64,000 bases of DNA from UBA2589 sp038120095 (lineage in GTDB: Bacteria > Gemmatimonadota > Gemmatimonadetes > Longimicrobiales > Gaopeijiaceae): assembly GCA_038120095.1 (NCBI GenBank), contig JAYOKZ010000001.1, positions 124,001 through 188,000 on the forward strand. The letters are read 5' to 3'. Under the pieces are notes generated by a model, which was not told the DNA's origin, ran no database searches, and worked only from the letters and a program-made list of their open reading frames with translations. The position numbers and the translations under genes are program-made. The stretch's first letter is position 1. Each line of letters begins with the position of its first letter. Positions 51,938 to 61,179 of this stretch are shown one piece after another.

Positions 51938-53421
51938 GGCGGGGCGCGTTGATCTTCGCAGCAGGGCTGATCGGGCTGACCGTATCGGCTTGTACGCCAA
52001 CCGCGGACGAGCGACCTCCCAACATCATCTACATGCTCGCCGACGACCTCGGGTACGGTGAGGTCGGCGCGTACGGGCAGAACCTCATCCGCACGCCGAA
52101 CCTCGATGCCCTCGCTGCGGACGGCATCCGATTCACTCAGCACTACTCGGGAAGCCCCGTATGTGCGCCGTCGCGCGCCACGCTCCTGACAGGACTGAGC
52201 ACGCTCCGGTCCCAGATCCGTGACAACTTCGAAGTCGGCGGCTACCCGGATCCGGACGAATTGGGCCAGATGCCGCTCGATTCCGGAACGTACACGATCG
52301 GGACCATGCTCCAGGACGCAGGCTACGTGACCGGCGCCATCGGCAAGTGGGGCCTCGGTGGTCGGGAGTCGCTCGGGCAGCCCCGGTTTCAAGGCTTCGA
52401 CTACTTCTTCGGGTACCTCGACCAGCAGCTGGCCCACAACTTCTACCCCACACACCTGTGGCGTAACGGCGAGCGGGTCGACCTCGACAACGACTACTTC
52501 CACCCGCATCAGCGCTTCGACGGGACGGATCCCACCGACCCGGAGCAGTATCGACAATATCAGGGGAACGAGTACTCGCTCGATGTCATGGCCGACGATG
52601 CCCTTCGCTTCCTGGACGAGCACGCAGAGCAGCCCTTCTTCCTCTACCTCCCCTTCACCATCCCTCACGTCGCGCTTCAGGTGCCCGATTCGTCGTTGGT
52701 CGAGTACGAAGGCGCCTTCGAGGAAGAGCCGTACCTCGGTGACCCCTCGTATCTACCGCACTATCGACCGCTGTCGGCCTACGCGGGAATGATTACCCGC
52801 ATGGATGCGCATATCGGTCGGATCCTGACGCGACTCGACGAGCTGGGCCTGACGGACAACACCGTCGTCATCTTCACGAGCGATAACGGCACGACGTACA
52901 CCGGGGGGGTCGACGCCGACTTCTTCGAAAGCACCGCCGGCCTCCGCGGACTCAAGGGCTCGTTGTACGAGGGAGGAATTCGCGTTCCTCTGATCGCCCG
53001 GTGGCCGGGACACATCCCGCCCGGAAGCGTCAGTGACCACGTCTCCGCATTCTGGGACATGATGCCCACGTTCGCCGAGATCGCGGGAACGAGTGCCCCG
53101 TCGGACCTCGACGGGGTGTCGATGCTGCCCGCACTCCTCGGACAGGAGTCCGACGTCGAGCGCCCCTTGTACTGGGAGTATCATGGTCTCTGGAATGGCG
53201 CGCAGGCCGTTCGTATCGGCCAATGGAAAGGTGTGCGACTCGGTGGCCACGACGACCCGAACGCTCCCATCGAGCTTTACGATCTGGTGACGGACCCATT
53301 CGAGACCGCGAATGTGGCCGAGCAGCACCTCGATGTCGTGATGAAAATCCGAGAGGTGATGGAATCTCGGACGCCATCCGACTTCGAGCCGTGGAACTTT
53401 GCGACCGGCGGCGAGGGCTGA
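51934..53421 (+). CDS. sulfatase lipoprotein
   Basis: The 495-residue enzyme has a lipobox (VSAC, Cys20) and the type I sulfatase signature Cys77-Ala-Pro-Ser-Arg81 (CAPSRATLLTG), whose Cys must be converted to formylglycine. PPNIIYMLADDLGYGEVGAY gives the metal-binding Asp pair, and IGKWGLGG and VVIFTSDNGTTY are the other hallmarks. It hydrolyses sulfate esters in the periplasm or at the surface. The usual GKWHLG His reads Gly here (IGKWGLGG), worth checking. The formylglycine-generating enzyme is not in the window. It overlaps the M28 gene by four bases (ATGA). Confidence 0.93.
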   Translation: MRRGALIFAAGLIGLTVSACTPTADERPPNIIYMLADDLGYGEVGAYGQNLIRTPNLDALAADGIRFTQHYSGSPVCAPSRATLLTGLSTLRSQIRDNFEVGGYPDPDELGQMPLDSGTYTIGTMLQDAGYVTGAIGKWGLGGRESLGQPRFQGFDYFFGYLDQQLAHNFYPTHLWRNGERVDLDNDYFHPHQRFDGTDPTDPEQYRQYQGNEYSLDVMADDALRFLDEHAEQPFFLYLPFTIPHVALQVPDSSLVEYEGAFEEEPYLGDPSYLPHYRPLSAYAGMITRMDAHIGRILTRLDELGLTDNTVVIFTSDNGTTYTGGVDADFFESTAGLRGLKGSLYEGGIRVPLIARWPGHIPPGSVSDHVSAFWDMMPTFAEIAGTSAPSDLDGVSMLPALLGQESDVERPLYWEYHGLWNGAQAVRIGQWKGVRLGGHDDPNAPIELYDLVTDPFETANVAEQHLDVVMKIREVMESRTPSDFEPWNFATGGEG

Positions 53422-53458
53422 CCAGCCGATATCCGGCGGTCAGCGGGACCCGGGCAGG

Positions 53459-54547
53459 CTAGGGAAAGGCTCCTGCGGGGTAGACGCTGTTCGCGTTCCA
53501 GAAGAGCCACTCGACGAGGCCTGAGTCCTCGACTGCCTGAATCTGGGCTCGTATCTGTTCGGCACCGTAGTCGGGGAATCCGAGCGTAAAGGCCTGCAAC
53601 CAGGGGCGGATCGTCGCCACGGAGCCACCTACCGCCGCATTCCGCTCCACCGCCGAACCCATCGCCGCGCGAACCAGCTGATACGGATCCGCGTTCGGGT
53701 CCGGGATTCCGAAGCTTCCCGCCCAATACAGGGCCGGGTACACCATCGGCAGGATCACGTCCGTGACCTGAACGAGTTCATCCCAGTCCTGACCTATGAT
53801 CGTGTCACTGTCCGTCGTGATCACGCGACCGAAGACATCCGCGGTGATCGGCGCGTCGAATGAGGCGAGCGCGCCGCGCGACAGCGAGATGAACTCCCGA
53901 ATGACCTCGACGGACGACCTCCCGGCTCGTGCCGGAAACACCATGTCGGTTCGGGCAGCGTCCGAGACGTCCGGGAACCGCACGTAATCCCATTGGATCT
54001 CGGCGAACCCCGCCTCCAGAGCTTCTCGTGCCAGGTCGATGTTGTAGGCCCAGACATCCGGATTGGAGGGGTCGACCCACGGAATTCCTCCTTCCAGATC
54101 CCGCCAGAGTTCGTCGGCGACCGTGCGGATCGCCAGATCCGGCCGAGCCGTCGCGAGTACGGGGTCGTAGAAGCAGACGATCCGGGCGATCGGATATATG
54201 CCGTGCTCCTTCAATCGAACGAGAAGAGCGCGGAGGTCCGGTATGTAGTCCCTTTGAGCACCGGCTTCGCTCGCGAGCGGGATGGCAGTCTGAAAGCTGA
54301 CCTCGCCCCTCTCCTTCACATCGATCACGAAGGTGTTCAGCTCCGACTGGTCAGCCAGCGCCAACAGTGCGTCCAAACGATCGGAGCGCCCCGCGGCCTG
54401 AGCATTGACGTACACGCCCCTGACGACAGCCGGACGGGCCACAGGATCGACCCGGCCCGTCTCCGTACCATCGGGGGCGGTGATCGGAGTCTCGCAAGCT
54501 GCCGTGAGCAGTGCGATGCAGACGAGAAAGGAGGTCGATCGAGCCAT
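53459..54547 (-). CDS. DUF4015-type putative glycoside hydrolase lipoprotein
   Basis: The 362-residue product has a lipobox (LTAAC followed by Glu-Thr-Pro). The rest is a TIM-barrel-like domain: VRGVYVNAQAAG, LNTFVIDVKERGEVSF, YPIARIVCFYDP, WVDPSNPDVWAYNIDLA, FAEIQWDYVRFPD, ITADVFGRV and LPMVYPALYW. These match the putative glycoside hydrolase domain DUF4015; acidic residues in WDYVRFPD and TADVFG are candidate catalytic positions. The ATG at 54547 starts the signal. It converges on the sulfatase gene with 37 bases between stops and lies 54 bases downstream of the MscS gene. Confidence 0.88.
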   Translation of the reverse strand: MARSTSFLVCIALLTAACETPITAPDGTETGRVDPVARPAVVRGVYVNAQAAGRSDRLDALLALADQSELNTFVIDVKERGEVSFQTAIPLASEAGAQRDYIPDLRALLVRLKEHGIYPIARIVCFYDPVLATARPDLAIRTVADELWRDLEGGIPWVDPSNPDVWAYNIDLAREALEAGFAEIQWDYVRFPDVSDAARTDMVFPARAGRSSVEVIREFISLSRGALASFDAPITADVFGRVITTDSDTIIGQDWDELVQVTDVILPMVYPALYWAGSFGIPDPNADPYQLVRAAMGSAVERNAAVGGSVATIRPWLQAFTLGFPDYGAEQIRAQIQAVEDSGLVEWLFWNANSVYPAGAFP

Positions 54548-54601
54548 CGACAGATAAGAAACTACTCGGCCCACGCCGAAGCAATGCTGATAAACGACGC
54601 C

Positions 54602-55660
54602 CTATCCGCCGATCGTGTGGATCGTCTGAGTGGGGAACGCCATCTCCAGACCTTCGGCCTCGAATCGCTCGAGGATGTCCAGGTTCACGGCCGTCTGGAC
54701 ACCCATGATGTCGGCACCCTTCGTGATGTAGTAAATGAGGGTGATCCCCAACGCGAAGTCCCCGAACGAGTTGAAGCCCACGATCACGTTCTCGTCGGTG
54801 TCGGCTTCCTGCGCGTCGACGATTTCACGCAAGACTTCCATCGCACGACGCATCTTGGTGGGCGTGGTGTCGTACGTAAGCCCGAGCGTGAGCACGATTT
54901 TTCGGTGCGGTTCGCGAGATATGTTCTCCACCGGTGAGTCGGCGAATCGGGAATTCGGTATGGTGACCTCGCTACCCGCCAGTGTTCTGAGGCGCGTGCT
55001 TCGAAGGCCAATCTCGCTCACGGTCCCGTCGAAACCGCTGATCACGATCCGATCTCCCATCGCGAAGGGGCGATCAGTGAAGATCGTGAAGCCGCCAAAG
55101 AAATTGGCGACCGTGTCCTTGGCGGCCATGGCGAGGGCGAGCCCACCGATTCCAAGACCGGCAATGAGCGCCATCACGTCGTAGCCCGCGTTGTTGAGGG
55201 CGACGATCACGCCGATGATCCAGATGGCCGACTTTCCACCCCGACGCGCGATGGGGAGCAGCTGGTCGTCGAGATCGGAGTCGCTCGACTCGACGAGAGG
55301 CTTCAGGACGCCCGCCACGAACGCGACCCAGAGCCGGGAAAGAGTCCACGTCACGGCGAGCACCATGGTCGCCTGAATCGCAGCCCACAGAAAATCGCCG
55401 ACGCTGGCAGGCAGGGTCAGGGTCTGCACTGCCAGCCACAGACCGAGGACCGTAACGATCACGACGATCGGCTCCTTGATCGTGTCCACTACGAAGTCGT
55501 CGAGTTCGTTTTCCGTCTGGTTCGTCGCCTTTCGCAGAATGCCGCTGACGACCCAGTACACGGTCCGTCCGCCCGCCACTGACAGGACCGCGATCGTGGC
55601 TGCGATGGCCCACTGCAGAATTGTATTTCCGTAGAAGGATTGCGTCAGAAACTCGGTCAT
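54602..55660 (-). CDS. MscS-family mechanosensitive channel
   Basis: The 352-residue inner-membrane protein has four or five hydrophobic segments, the pore helix region GLGIGGLALAMAAKDTVANFFG (Gly/Ala-rich TM3) and the beta domain FTIFTDRPFAMGDRIVISG, GTVSEIGLRSTRLRTLAGSE, VTIPNSRFADSPVEN. It opens on membrane tension to release solutes. The start at ATG 55660 is the family start; the frame is open upstream to 55942. It is on the same strand as the glycosidase-like gene, but no functional link is evident. Confidence 0.93.
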   Translation of the reverse strand: MTEFLTQSFYGNTILQWAIAATIAVLSVAGGRTVYWVVSGILRKATNQTENELDDFVVDTIKEPIVVIVTVLGLWLAVQTLTLPASVGDFLWAAIQATMVLAVTWTLSRLWVAFVAGVLKPLVESSDSDLDDQLLPIARRGGKSAIWIIGVIVALNNAGYDVMALIAGLGIGGLALAMAAKDTVANFFGGFTIFTDRPFAMGDRIVISGFDGTVSEIGLRSTRLRTLAGSEVTIPNSRFADSPVENISREPHRKIVLTLGLTYDTTPTKMRRAMEVLREIVDAQEADTDENVIVGFNSFGDFALGITLIYYITKGADIMGVQTAVNLDILERFEAEGLEMAFPTQTIHTIGG

Positions 55661-55809
55661 GGAGAGGCTCCGAGCCGGGGGGGCGAGCGAGCGATCGATC
55701 AAGACAATCTCGCCCCACCGAGGACCGTGCCAAGAGGGTTCGATCCAGTCGTACGGAAGAGTCCCAACCGTCCCGACGGATCCGCAGGGGCCAGAGGGCG
55801 TGCTCGTCG

Positions 55810-56820
55810 CTAGCCCGGCAATTCCTCTCGGCACATCGGCTCCGCCGGAGCTGCCTCCCTCAACCGAGCGTCGACCCATCGCACCACGACGTCGATCGTC
55901 CGGGGCGAGAACGAGTGGCGGGTGCGCCCCGGGACAATGCACACGGAAGCCTCGCGACTCCCTGCCGTGAAGCCGCGCCGGACGGAATCCACATAGGCCT
56001 CGATCGGAGTGTTCGCCTCCTCTTCGCCGATCACGACCATCACGGGGGATCGCAGCGAGGCCAGCACCCGCTGCGGCTCGAAGGAAAGCCGATCCCGCCA
56101 GAGGGGACTGGCAAGGAAGCGTGCCTGCCGTTCGTCCATCGGAAACGCCGCATTACGGGGCAGATCCACGGAGGAAGCCTCTCGAAGCACACCGAGTCGG
56201 TATTCGCGAACGTACGGCTGTGCATCGCTCAGAGCGATCGCCGCGATCTGATCGATGTAACGGTCGAGCGCCAGCAGTTCATCGCCGCCCGCACCATCGC
56301 GCCTCGCCAGCCCCATCTGCTCCCGTCGAAACTCCTGCACGCCCGAAAAAGCCGGTGGGGCAAACAGAAGGAGAGGGATCGGAGAGGATGAGGAGGCCAT
56401 GGCGAGCATGGCCGGGGGTGCATCGTCTGCCTGCGCGATGACAACCAGACGCCCCGAATCGACCTCGGGCAGAGATCCGAGATAGTCGAGCGCCGCGCGA
56501 AGGTCACCACCCAGATCCGCATACGTCGCTCGAAGCAACGGATCAACGGAGACGAACCCGCGACGGATCGGGGCGAGGACCGCGTATCCGGCCTCCACGA
56601 GGCTCTCTGTCACGACTTCGGTCCCGGCGATCGATAGAAGCACGACCCCCGGAGACTCATCGACCCCGGTCGGAACCGACAAATACCCGCTCAGCGGGGT
56701 TCCGTCTGCGGCGTTGACGTAATCGACTTCTTGTTGTGTCGGGTTGGCCTCCTGGGCGTGGCCATCCTCTGCTGCCGCAAGGAGGAGCATCATGGCTCCA
56801 GCCAGACGGGAGATCGTCAT
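55810..56820 (-). CDS. alpha/beta-hydrolase-like exported protein lacking the nucleophile Ser
   Basis: The 336-residue product has a signal peptide (LAGAMMLLLAAAEDGHAQ). Its fold is that of an alpha/beta hydrolase: VDYVNAADGTPLSGYLSVP, PGVVLLSIAGTEV, GRLVVIAQADDAPPAMLAM, SPVMVVIGEEEANTPIEAYV and RTRHSFSPRTIDVVVRWV. At the nucleophile elbow, where G-x-S-x-G is expected, it reads AQADDAP with no Ser or Cys. The His near the end (TRHSF) and an acidic residue (GEEEA) remain. It may be a non-catalytic binding protein or use another residue. It is divergent from the GGDEF gene, 176 bases between. Confidence 0.8.
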   Translation of the reverse strand: MTISRLAGAMMLLLAAAEDGHAQEANPTQQEVDYVNAADGTPLSGYLSVPTGVDESPGVVLLSIAGTEVVTESLVEAGYAVLAPIRRGFVSVDPLLRATYADLGGDLRAALDYLGSLPEVDSGRLVVIAQADDAPPAMLAMASSSSPIPLLLFAPPAFSGVQEFRREQMGLARRDGAGGDELLALDRYIDQIAAIALSDAQPYVREYRLGVLREASSVDLPRNAAFPMDERQARFLASPLWRDRLSFEPQRVLASLRSPVMVVIGEEEANTPIEAYVDSVRRGFTAGSREASVCIVPGRTRHSFSPRTIDVVVRWVDARLREAAPAEPMCREELPG

Positions 56821-56996
56821 CGTGCGACTACGTCCGAGTTCATGCGCCCAGGGTGCTCGAACCCGGCCGACTCGGCAAGCAGTCGATGCGGCCCCACTCC
56901 GCCGCCCGATCGTCCACCGAGTCGGAACGGGGCATGATCGGCCTGGCCGCGAGCGATGGAGAAATCGCGTGACCATCAAGGTTCAGGCTCACTATC

Positions 56997-58037
56997 TTGA
57001 GTGATATCGGTCCGTCAGGCCGACCCTCTGTGATTCGACTCACTCCTCGCCGCACACTCCAACGACCTGTGCCACGAATCAACCGCAACGGCAAGCGCCA
57101 TGCCGAGCCGCCCAATCCGGAAGCGATCGAGTTCCTGACGAAAGGCGGAGACGAGAGATTCGACCGACTCACGCGCCTGGCTCGCCGGCTTTTCGATGCC
57201 CCTCTCGCGTTCCTCAGCCTGTCGGACTCCGAGCACCAGTGGGTTCACTCGAGGATCGGTGTGGACACGCACAGACCTCCACCGGAGGTTGCCTTCGGTG
57301 CGCCCGGGGAGATGTCGGGTGAGGTCGTCATCGTGCCCGATACGACCCGCGATCCTCGCTTCCGCGACCACCCCCTGGTCGTCGGACTTCCCGAGATCCG
57401 GTTCTACGCCGGATGCCCAGTGAGGGGATCGGATGGCCAGCTGCTCGGGACACTCAGTGTCGTCGACCATGAGCCCCGATCGGTCGGCTCCGAGGACCAG
57501 AAGATTCTCGAAGATCTCGCCAGCATGCTGGAACAGGAACTGCGCTCCCTCTCACTTGCGATGAAGGACGAATTGACGGGCCTGACGAACCGACGCGGCT
57601 TCGATGCGCTGGTGGAACACTCGATCGCCCTGTGCAGCAGGGTCGGTGAGCCTGCGACCCTTCTCTATTTCGATCTCGACGACTTCAAGACGATCAACGA
57701 CACGCTGGGACACGCGGGGGGTGATCGGGTACTGCGAACCTTCGCGGACCGTCTGACCTCGACCTTCCGGGATTCGGACGTGATCGCACGACTGGGTGGC
57801 GACGAGTTCTGCGTGCTTCTCACCGGGGCAACGGCCGAGGATGTCGAACGTCCCCTCGCGCTGCTGCAGCGGGAACTGCACACGCGTGAAGGAGCGCCGC
57901 TGGTGGCGTTCCGGGTTGGCGTCGCCTCGTACGATCCCGAGCGGCACACCAGCGTACGGTCCCTCGTGCACGACGCAGATCTGCGGATGTACGAGGGCAA
58001 GCGCGCCCGCGACGCGAGACGCGCGGCGCGACTCTAG
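56997..58037 (+). CDS. GAF-GGDEF diguanylate cyclase
   Basis: The product (346 residues from TTG 56997) has a GAF domain at about residues 50-175 (FDRLTRLARRLFDAPLAFLS, FYAGCPVRGSDGQLLGTLSV) and a GGDEF domain at about 190-340. The active site is intact (RLGGDEFCVLL), and an I-site RxxD (RDSD) lies five residues before GGDEF, so the enzyme should make cyclic di-GMP and be feedback-inhibited. No signal or membrane segment is seen. The start is uncertain: GTG at 57030 and 57069 are also in frame, and none has a clear ribosome binding site. Confidence 0.88.
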   Translation: MSDIGPSGRPSVIRLTPRRTLQRPVPRINRNGKRHAEPPNPEAIEFLTKGGDERFDRLTRLARRLFDAPLAFLSLSDSEHQWVHSRIGVDTHRPPPEVAFGAPGEMSGEVVIVPDTTRDPRFRDHPLVVGLPEIRFYAGCPVRGSDGQLLGTLSVVDHEPRSVGSEDQKILEDLASMLEQELRSLSLAMKDELTGLTNRRGFDALVEHSIALCSRVGEPATLLYFDLDDFKTINDTLGHAGGDRVLRTFADRLTSTFRDSDVIARLGGDEFCVLLTGATAEDVERPLALLQRELHTREGAPLVAFRVGVASYDPERHTSVRSLVHDADLRMYEGKRARDARRAARL

Positions 58038-58041
58038 AGAC

Positions 58042-61000
58042 CTACGGCGTCACCGGTCCACTCATCAACTCGTCCAGCGTGTAGGCCGTTCCGTTCGTAA
58101 TCACGAGACGGACGTCTCTGACTGCTTGCAGGTTCTCCAGAGGGTTTCCGCCGAATACGACCATGTCCGCGAGCATCCCGGGTCGAATCACGCCGAGGTC
58201 ATCCCCGTACCCCATCACGTCAGCCGGCACCGATGTCGCGGCGCGCATGACGTCGACCGGCTCCATCCCGCCATACCGCGCGAGGACCTCCATCTCAGCG
58301 ACGAGCGAGAGTCCCGGCGGACCAAAATCGGTCCCCACGACCACGACCCCACCCTGATCGTGAACCCGGCGTGCGAGCGACCCCATGTCCGTGACCATGC
58401 GTCGTACGATGTCGACGTCCCCACCGCGACGGCCACGCGCGGTGCTCCCCCCGAAGTGCTCGAGTCGCACGTCGTCGAGCAGCGATGGATCATCGCCGGC
58501 CAGGAGACCAAAGCCACCATACAGGCCTACCGTGGGCGTGAGGGCCATTCTGGAACTCGACAGCAATTCGACGACATCCTGATAGCTCCGATTCAGTTCA
58601 CTGACCTTCGTCGAGTATCCTCGCCGACTGGTGCCCCGAACGTGCTCAACGCCGTCCGCCCCATACGCCACACCGGGGTACAGTTCGTGCGAGGTCACCG
58701 ACATGCCCCGGGCATGCGCCTCTTCGATGACCCGCCGCTGCACGGCGTCCGGCAGCCGAACGTAGGTCTTGATGAGATCATACTCGAGCGCTTCAGCCCG
58801 CTGCATCTCCAACTCGACCTGAGCGATGGCTCCCATCGACGCGCCGCCACCGTAGTAGATCCGGCTCCCGTCCATGGAGTTTCCCGTCGCGAACACACGC
58901 GGACCCATGCGACGGCCCGACTCGACGGACTCGCGAGCCTCCGTCATGTCGTACGGATCCGCCGAGACCCGGCGAATCGTCGTGACCCCGTACGAAAGCC
59001 AGTTCCGCCCGACCGCCTCACCCTCCCCGAGGCCACCATGCGTGTGCATCTCGATCAACCCGGGAGAAAGGACACCGTCCGAGGCGTCGATGACTACGCC
59101 CTCGTGGAGCGCCTCGTCATGCGGCACCATGCGCGCGATACGGTTGCCCTCGACAACGATATCGACGTTCGAGAGCAACTCGTCAGAGACACCGTCGAAG
59201 ACGAGACCGGCATGGATCACGGACCGCGAGACCGGAACTCGACGACTCCATTCGAGATTCACCGGGATGTCCTCGATGGCGCCACTCTCCAGCCAGACGC
59301 GCCGAAGTCGATCCGTTGTCAGATAGACGATCGACCGCGAGTCCGACGTCCATGAGAGATCCGACGTGGTCTCGTTGTTGAGTCGTCTCGGTGGTCCCGC
59401 GGCGTCCCCATCGCGCGTGACCGGGACGACCCAAAGAACACCGTTGGAGACATACGCGAACCATGAACCGTCCGGTGACCATACCGGGCCATCCGTGGAT
59501 CGGGTACCGGTCGAAGAGTGCGGCAGGAAGTCCAGCCAGCGCTCGTCGGACTGCCTCAACGAAGACGCCAGATCCTCCAGGTTGTCCCCGTCCTGCGCAG
59601 CAGGCCGGGGCACCCGCATCAGGAGTGCCTTGTTCACCCCCTCCCGATAGCGGGACGAGTACGGCGCAAGCGTGGACACCCCTACATGGGTTCCATCCGG
59701 CGACCACGTCGGCCGGCCCGGTCCGAACAGACCTGAACGGACCGTGACGGAACTCCCATTCGCGACCGAAACCACGCGTACCCCTGCTTCCCGACCTGAC
59801 CCGCCGACATACGCGATCTCACGACCGTCGGGAGACCACGATGGCATCGCGCCTCCGCCACGGCTCACCTGTCGAGCCTCACCGCTCAGCACATCGAGGA
59901 CCCACAGATCCATCGGGCCGCCCCGATCCGATGCGAACGCGAGACGGCTCCCGTCCGGAGACCATGCGGCATCCACTTCCACCCATGGATCATCCGTGAG
60001 GCGCCGAGGTTCTCCACCGATCGGCATCAGCCACAGATCACCGAGGGCGGTGAACACCACCTGTGCGCCATCCGGTGACACCGCCGGGGACACGATTCCC
60101 CGAACAGGCCGCGGGGCCGACGCGTCGAAGGTCCGCAGCCGCTTCCGATACGTGGGGCGATCGAGTGTTACCGTGACGGAGAACGGAATGTCCTGCGCGG
60201 AACCACCCATCGTCGGACGTGTCCGGATTCGGCCGTCCGCCGTGTACAGGAGTCGGTCGCCTTCGAGCCACTCGGCCCGGAAGGGGAATACATCCTCCTC
60301 TTCCACGCTGACCCTCCGAGCGTTGCCACCCCCCGAGGCCGGCACCACATGCAGCGCGCTCGATCCGTAGGCAGAGACACTGTAGGCGATCGACCCGCCA
60401 TCGGGGCTCCACGAGGGAGCGAAGGCGGTAGCCCCATCCAGTCCGGCCACCCGTCGAGATCCACCCGACCGAGTCCACGCCCACACGGCGGGATCGGTAC
60501 CATCGGTCACATAGGCGATCTCGCCTTCGGGACCGAACGCTGGCGAGTACTCGTTGTCGGGCCCATCGATGAGCCGCACGACCCGCCCCGATTCCACCGA
60601 AACCTCCCAGATGTCGTACGTACCGCCTCGGTCCGACGAGAAGGCAACTCGAGTACCGTCGGGAGCCCAATGGGGCTCGCGGTCGTCGAAGGGCCCGTTG
60701 GTCAGCCGAGTGAGCCCACTGCCGTCCGACTGCACCATCCAGATGTCGTAGTCACCACCCCAATACGCCTGAAACGCGACGTGCTTCCCGTCGGGTGACC
60801 AGGCAGGTTGGCGGGCATCACCGAAAGGGTCGGTGAGCGCCAAAGCTTCTCCCCCATCGGTCGGAAGGGTCCAGATTCTTCCGAGAGCGTCGATCGCGAG
60901 CGTCGATCCATCCGGCGAGACGGCCGCGGCCATATTCGTGCCTTCACGAATCGTGACCTCGACGCCGACCTCCGCCGCGGCCATCCCGAGTGTCTCGGAC

Positions 61001-61086
61001 GCTCCACCGACGCTGCCGGTCAGACCAAGAAGAGATCCCGCAGCAAACGGAACGAACGCAACCAGCGTGAGCATCCTGACCGACAT
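58042..61086 (-). CDS. secreted TolB-like propeller fused to amidohydrolase
   Basis: The 1014-residue product has a signal peptide (MLTLVAFVPFAAGSLLG), a series of WD40-like/PD40 blades at about residues 50-630 (QPAWSPDGKHVAFQAYWGG, PHWAPDGTRVAFSSDRGG, AAWSPDGSRLAFASDRGG), then a metal-dependent amidohydrolase from about 640: GVLSPGLIEMHTHGGLGE with HxH, VTSHELYPGV, GADGVEHVRG and VVVGTDFGPPGLSL. GGAGG six bases before ATG 61086 fixes the start. Such fusions are common in this kind of genome and may act on cyclic amides or dipeptides outside the cell. Converges on the GGDEF gene with four bases between. Confidence 0.92.
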   Translation of the reverse strand: MSVRMLTLVAFVPFAAGSLLGLTGSVGGASETLGMAAAEVGVEVTIREGTNMAAAVSPDGSTLAIDALGRIWTLPTDGGEALALTDPFGDARQPAWSPDGKHVAFQAYWGGDYDIWMVQSDGSGLTRLTNGPFDDREPHWAPDGTRVAFSSDRGGTYDIWEVSVESGRVVRLIDGPDNEYSPAFGPEGEIAYVTDGTDPAVWAWTRSGGSRRVAGLDGATAFAPSWSPDGGSIAYSVSAYGSSALHVVPASGGGNARRVSVEEEDVFPFRAEWLEGDRLLYTADGRIRTRPTMGGSAQDIPFSVTVTLDRPTYRKRLRTFDASAPRPVRGIVSPAVSPDGAQVVFTALGDLWLMPIGGEPRRLTDDPWVEVDAAWSPDGSRLAFASDRGGPMDLWVLDVLSGEARQVSRGGGAMPSWSPDGREIAYVGGSGREAGVRVVSVANGSSVTVRSGLFGPGRPTWSPDGTHVGVSTLAPYSSRYREGVNKALLMRVPRPAAQDGDNLEDLASSLRQSDERWLDFLPHSSTGTRSTDGPVWSPDGSWFAYVSNGVLWVVPVTRDGDAAGPPRRLNNETTSDLSWTSDSRSIVYLTTDRLRRVWLESGAIEDIPVNLEWSRRVPVSRSVIHAGLVFDGVSDELLSNVDIVVEGNRIARMVPHDEALHEGVVIDASDGVLSPGLIEMHTHGGLGEGEAVGRNWLSYGVTTIRRVSADPYDMTEARESVESGRRMGPRVFATGNSMDGSRIYYGGGASMGAIAQVELEMQRAEALEYDLIKTYVRLPDAVQRRVIEEAHARGMSVTSHELYPGVAYGADGVEHVRGTSRRGYSTKVSELNRSYQDVVELLSSSRMALTPTVGLYGGFGLLAGDDPSLLDDVRLEHFGGSTARGRRGGDVDIVRRMVTDMGSLARRVHDQGGVVVVGTDFGPPGLSLVAEMEVLARYGGMEPVDVMRAATSVPADVMGYGDDLGVIRPGMLADMVVFGGNPLENLQAVRDVRLVITNGTAYTLDELMSGPVTP

Positions 61087-61179
61087 CGTGAGCCTCCGGC
61101 AGGGGCGATTGCCCAGGGTGAAGACTTTATTAGAAGGGTGATGACGGTCCTGCAGCAATGCCCGCGCATCCGTCCGAGT

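Noticed and set aside
57796..59355. Open frame of 519 codons on the plus strand
   Set aside because: It overlaps the GGDEF gene in another frame and is antisense to the amidohydrolase; no recognisable domain.
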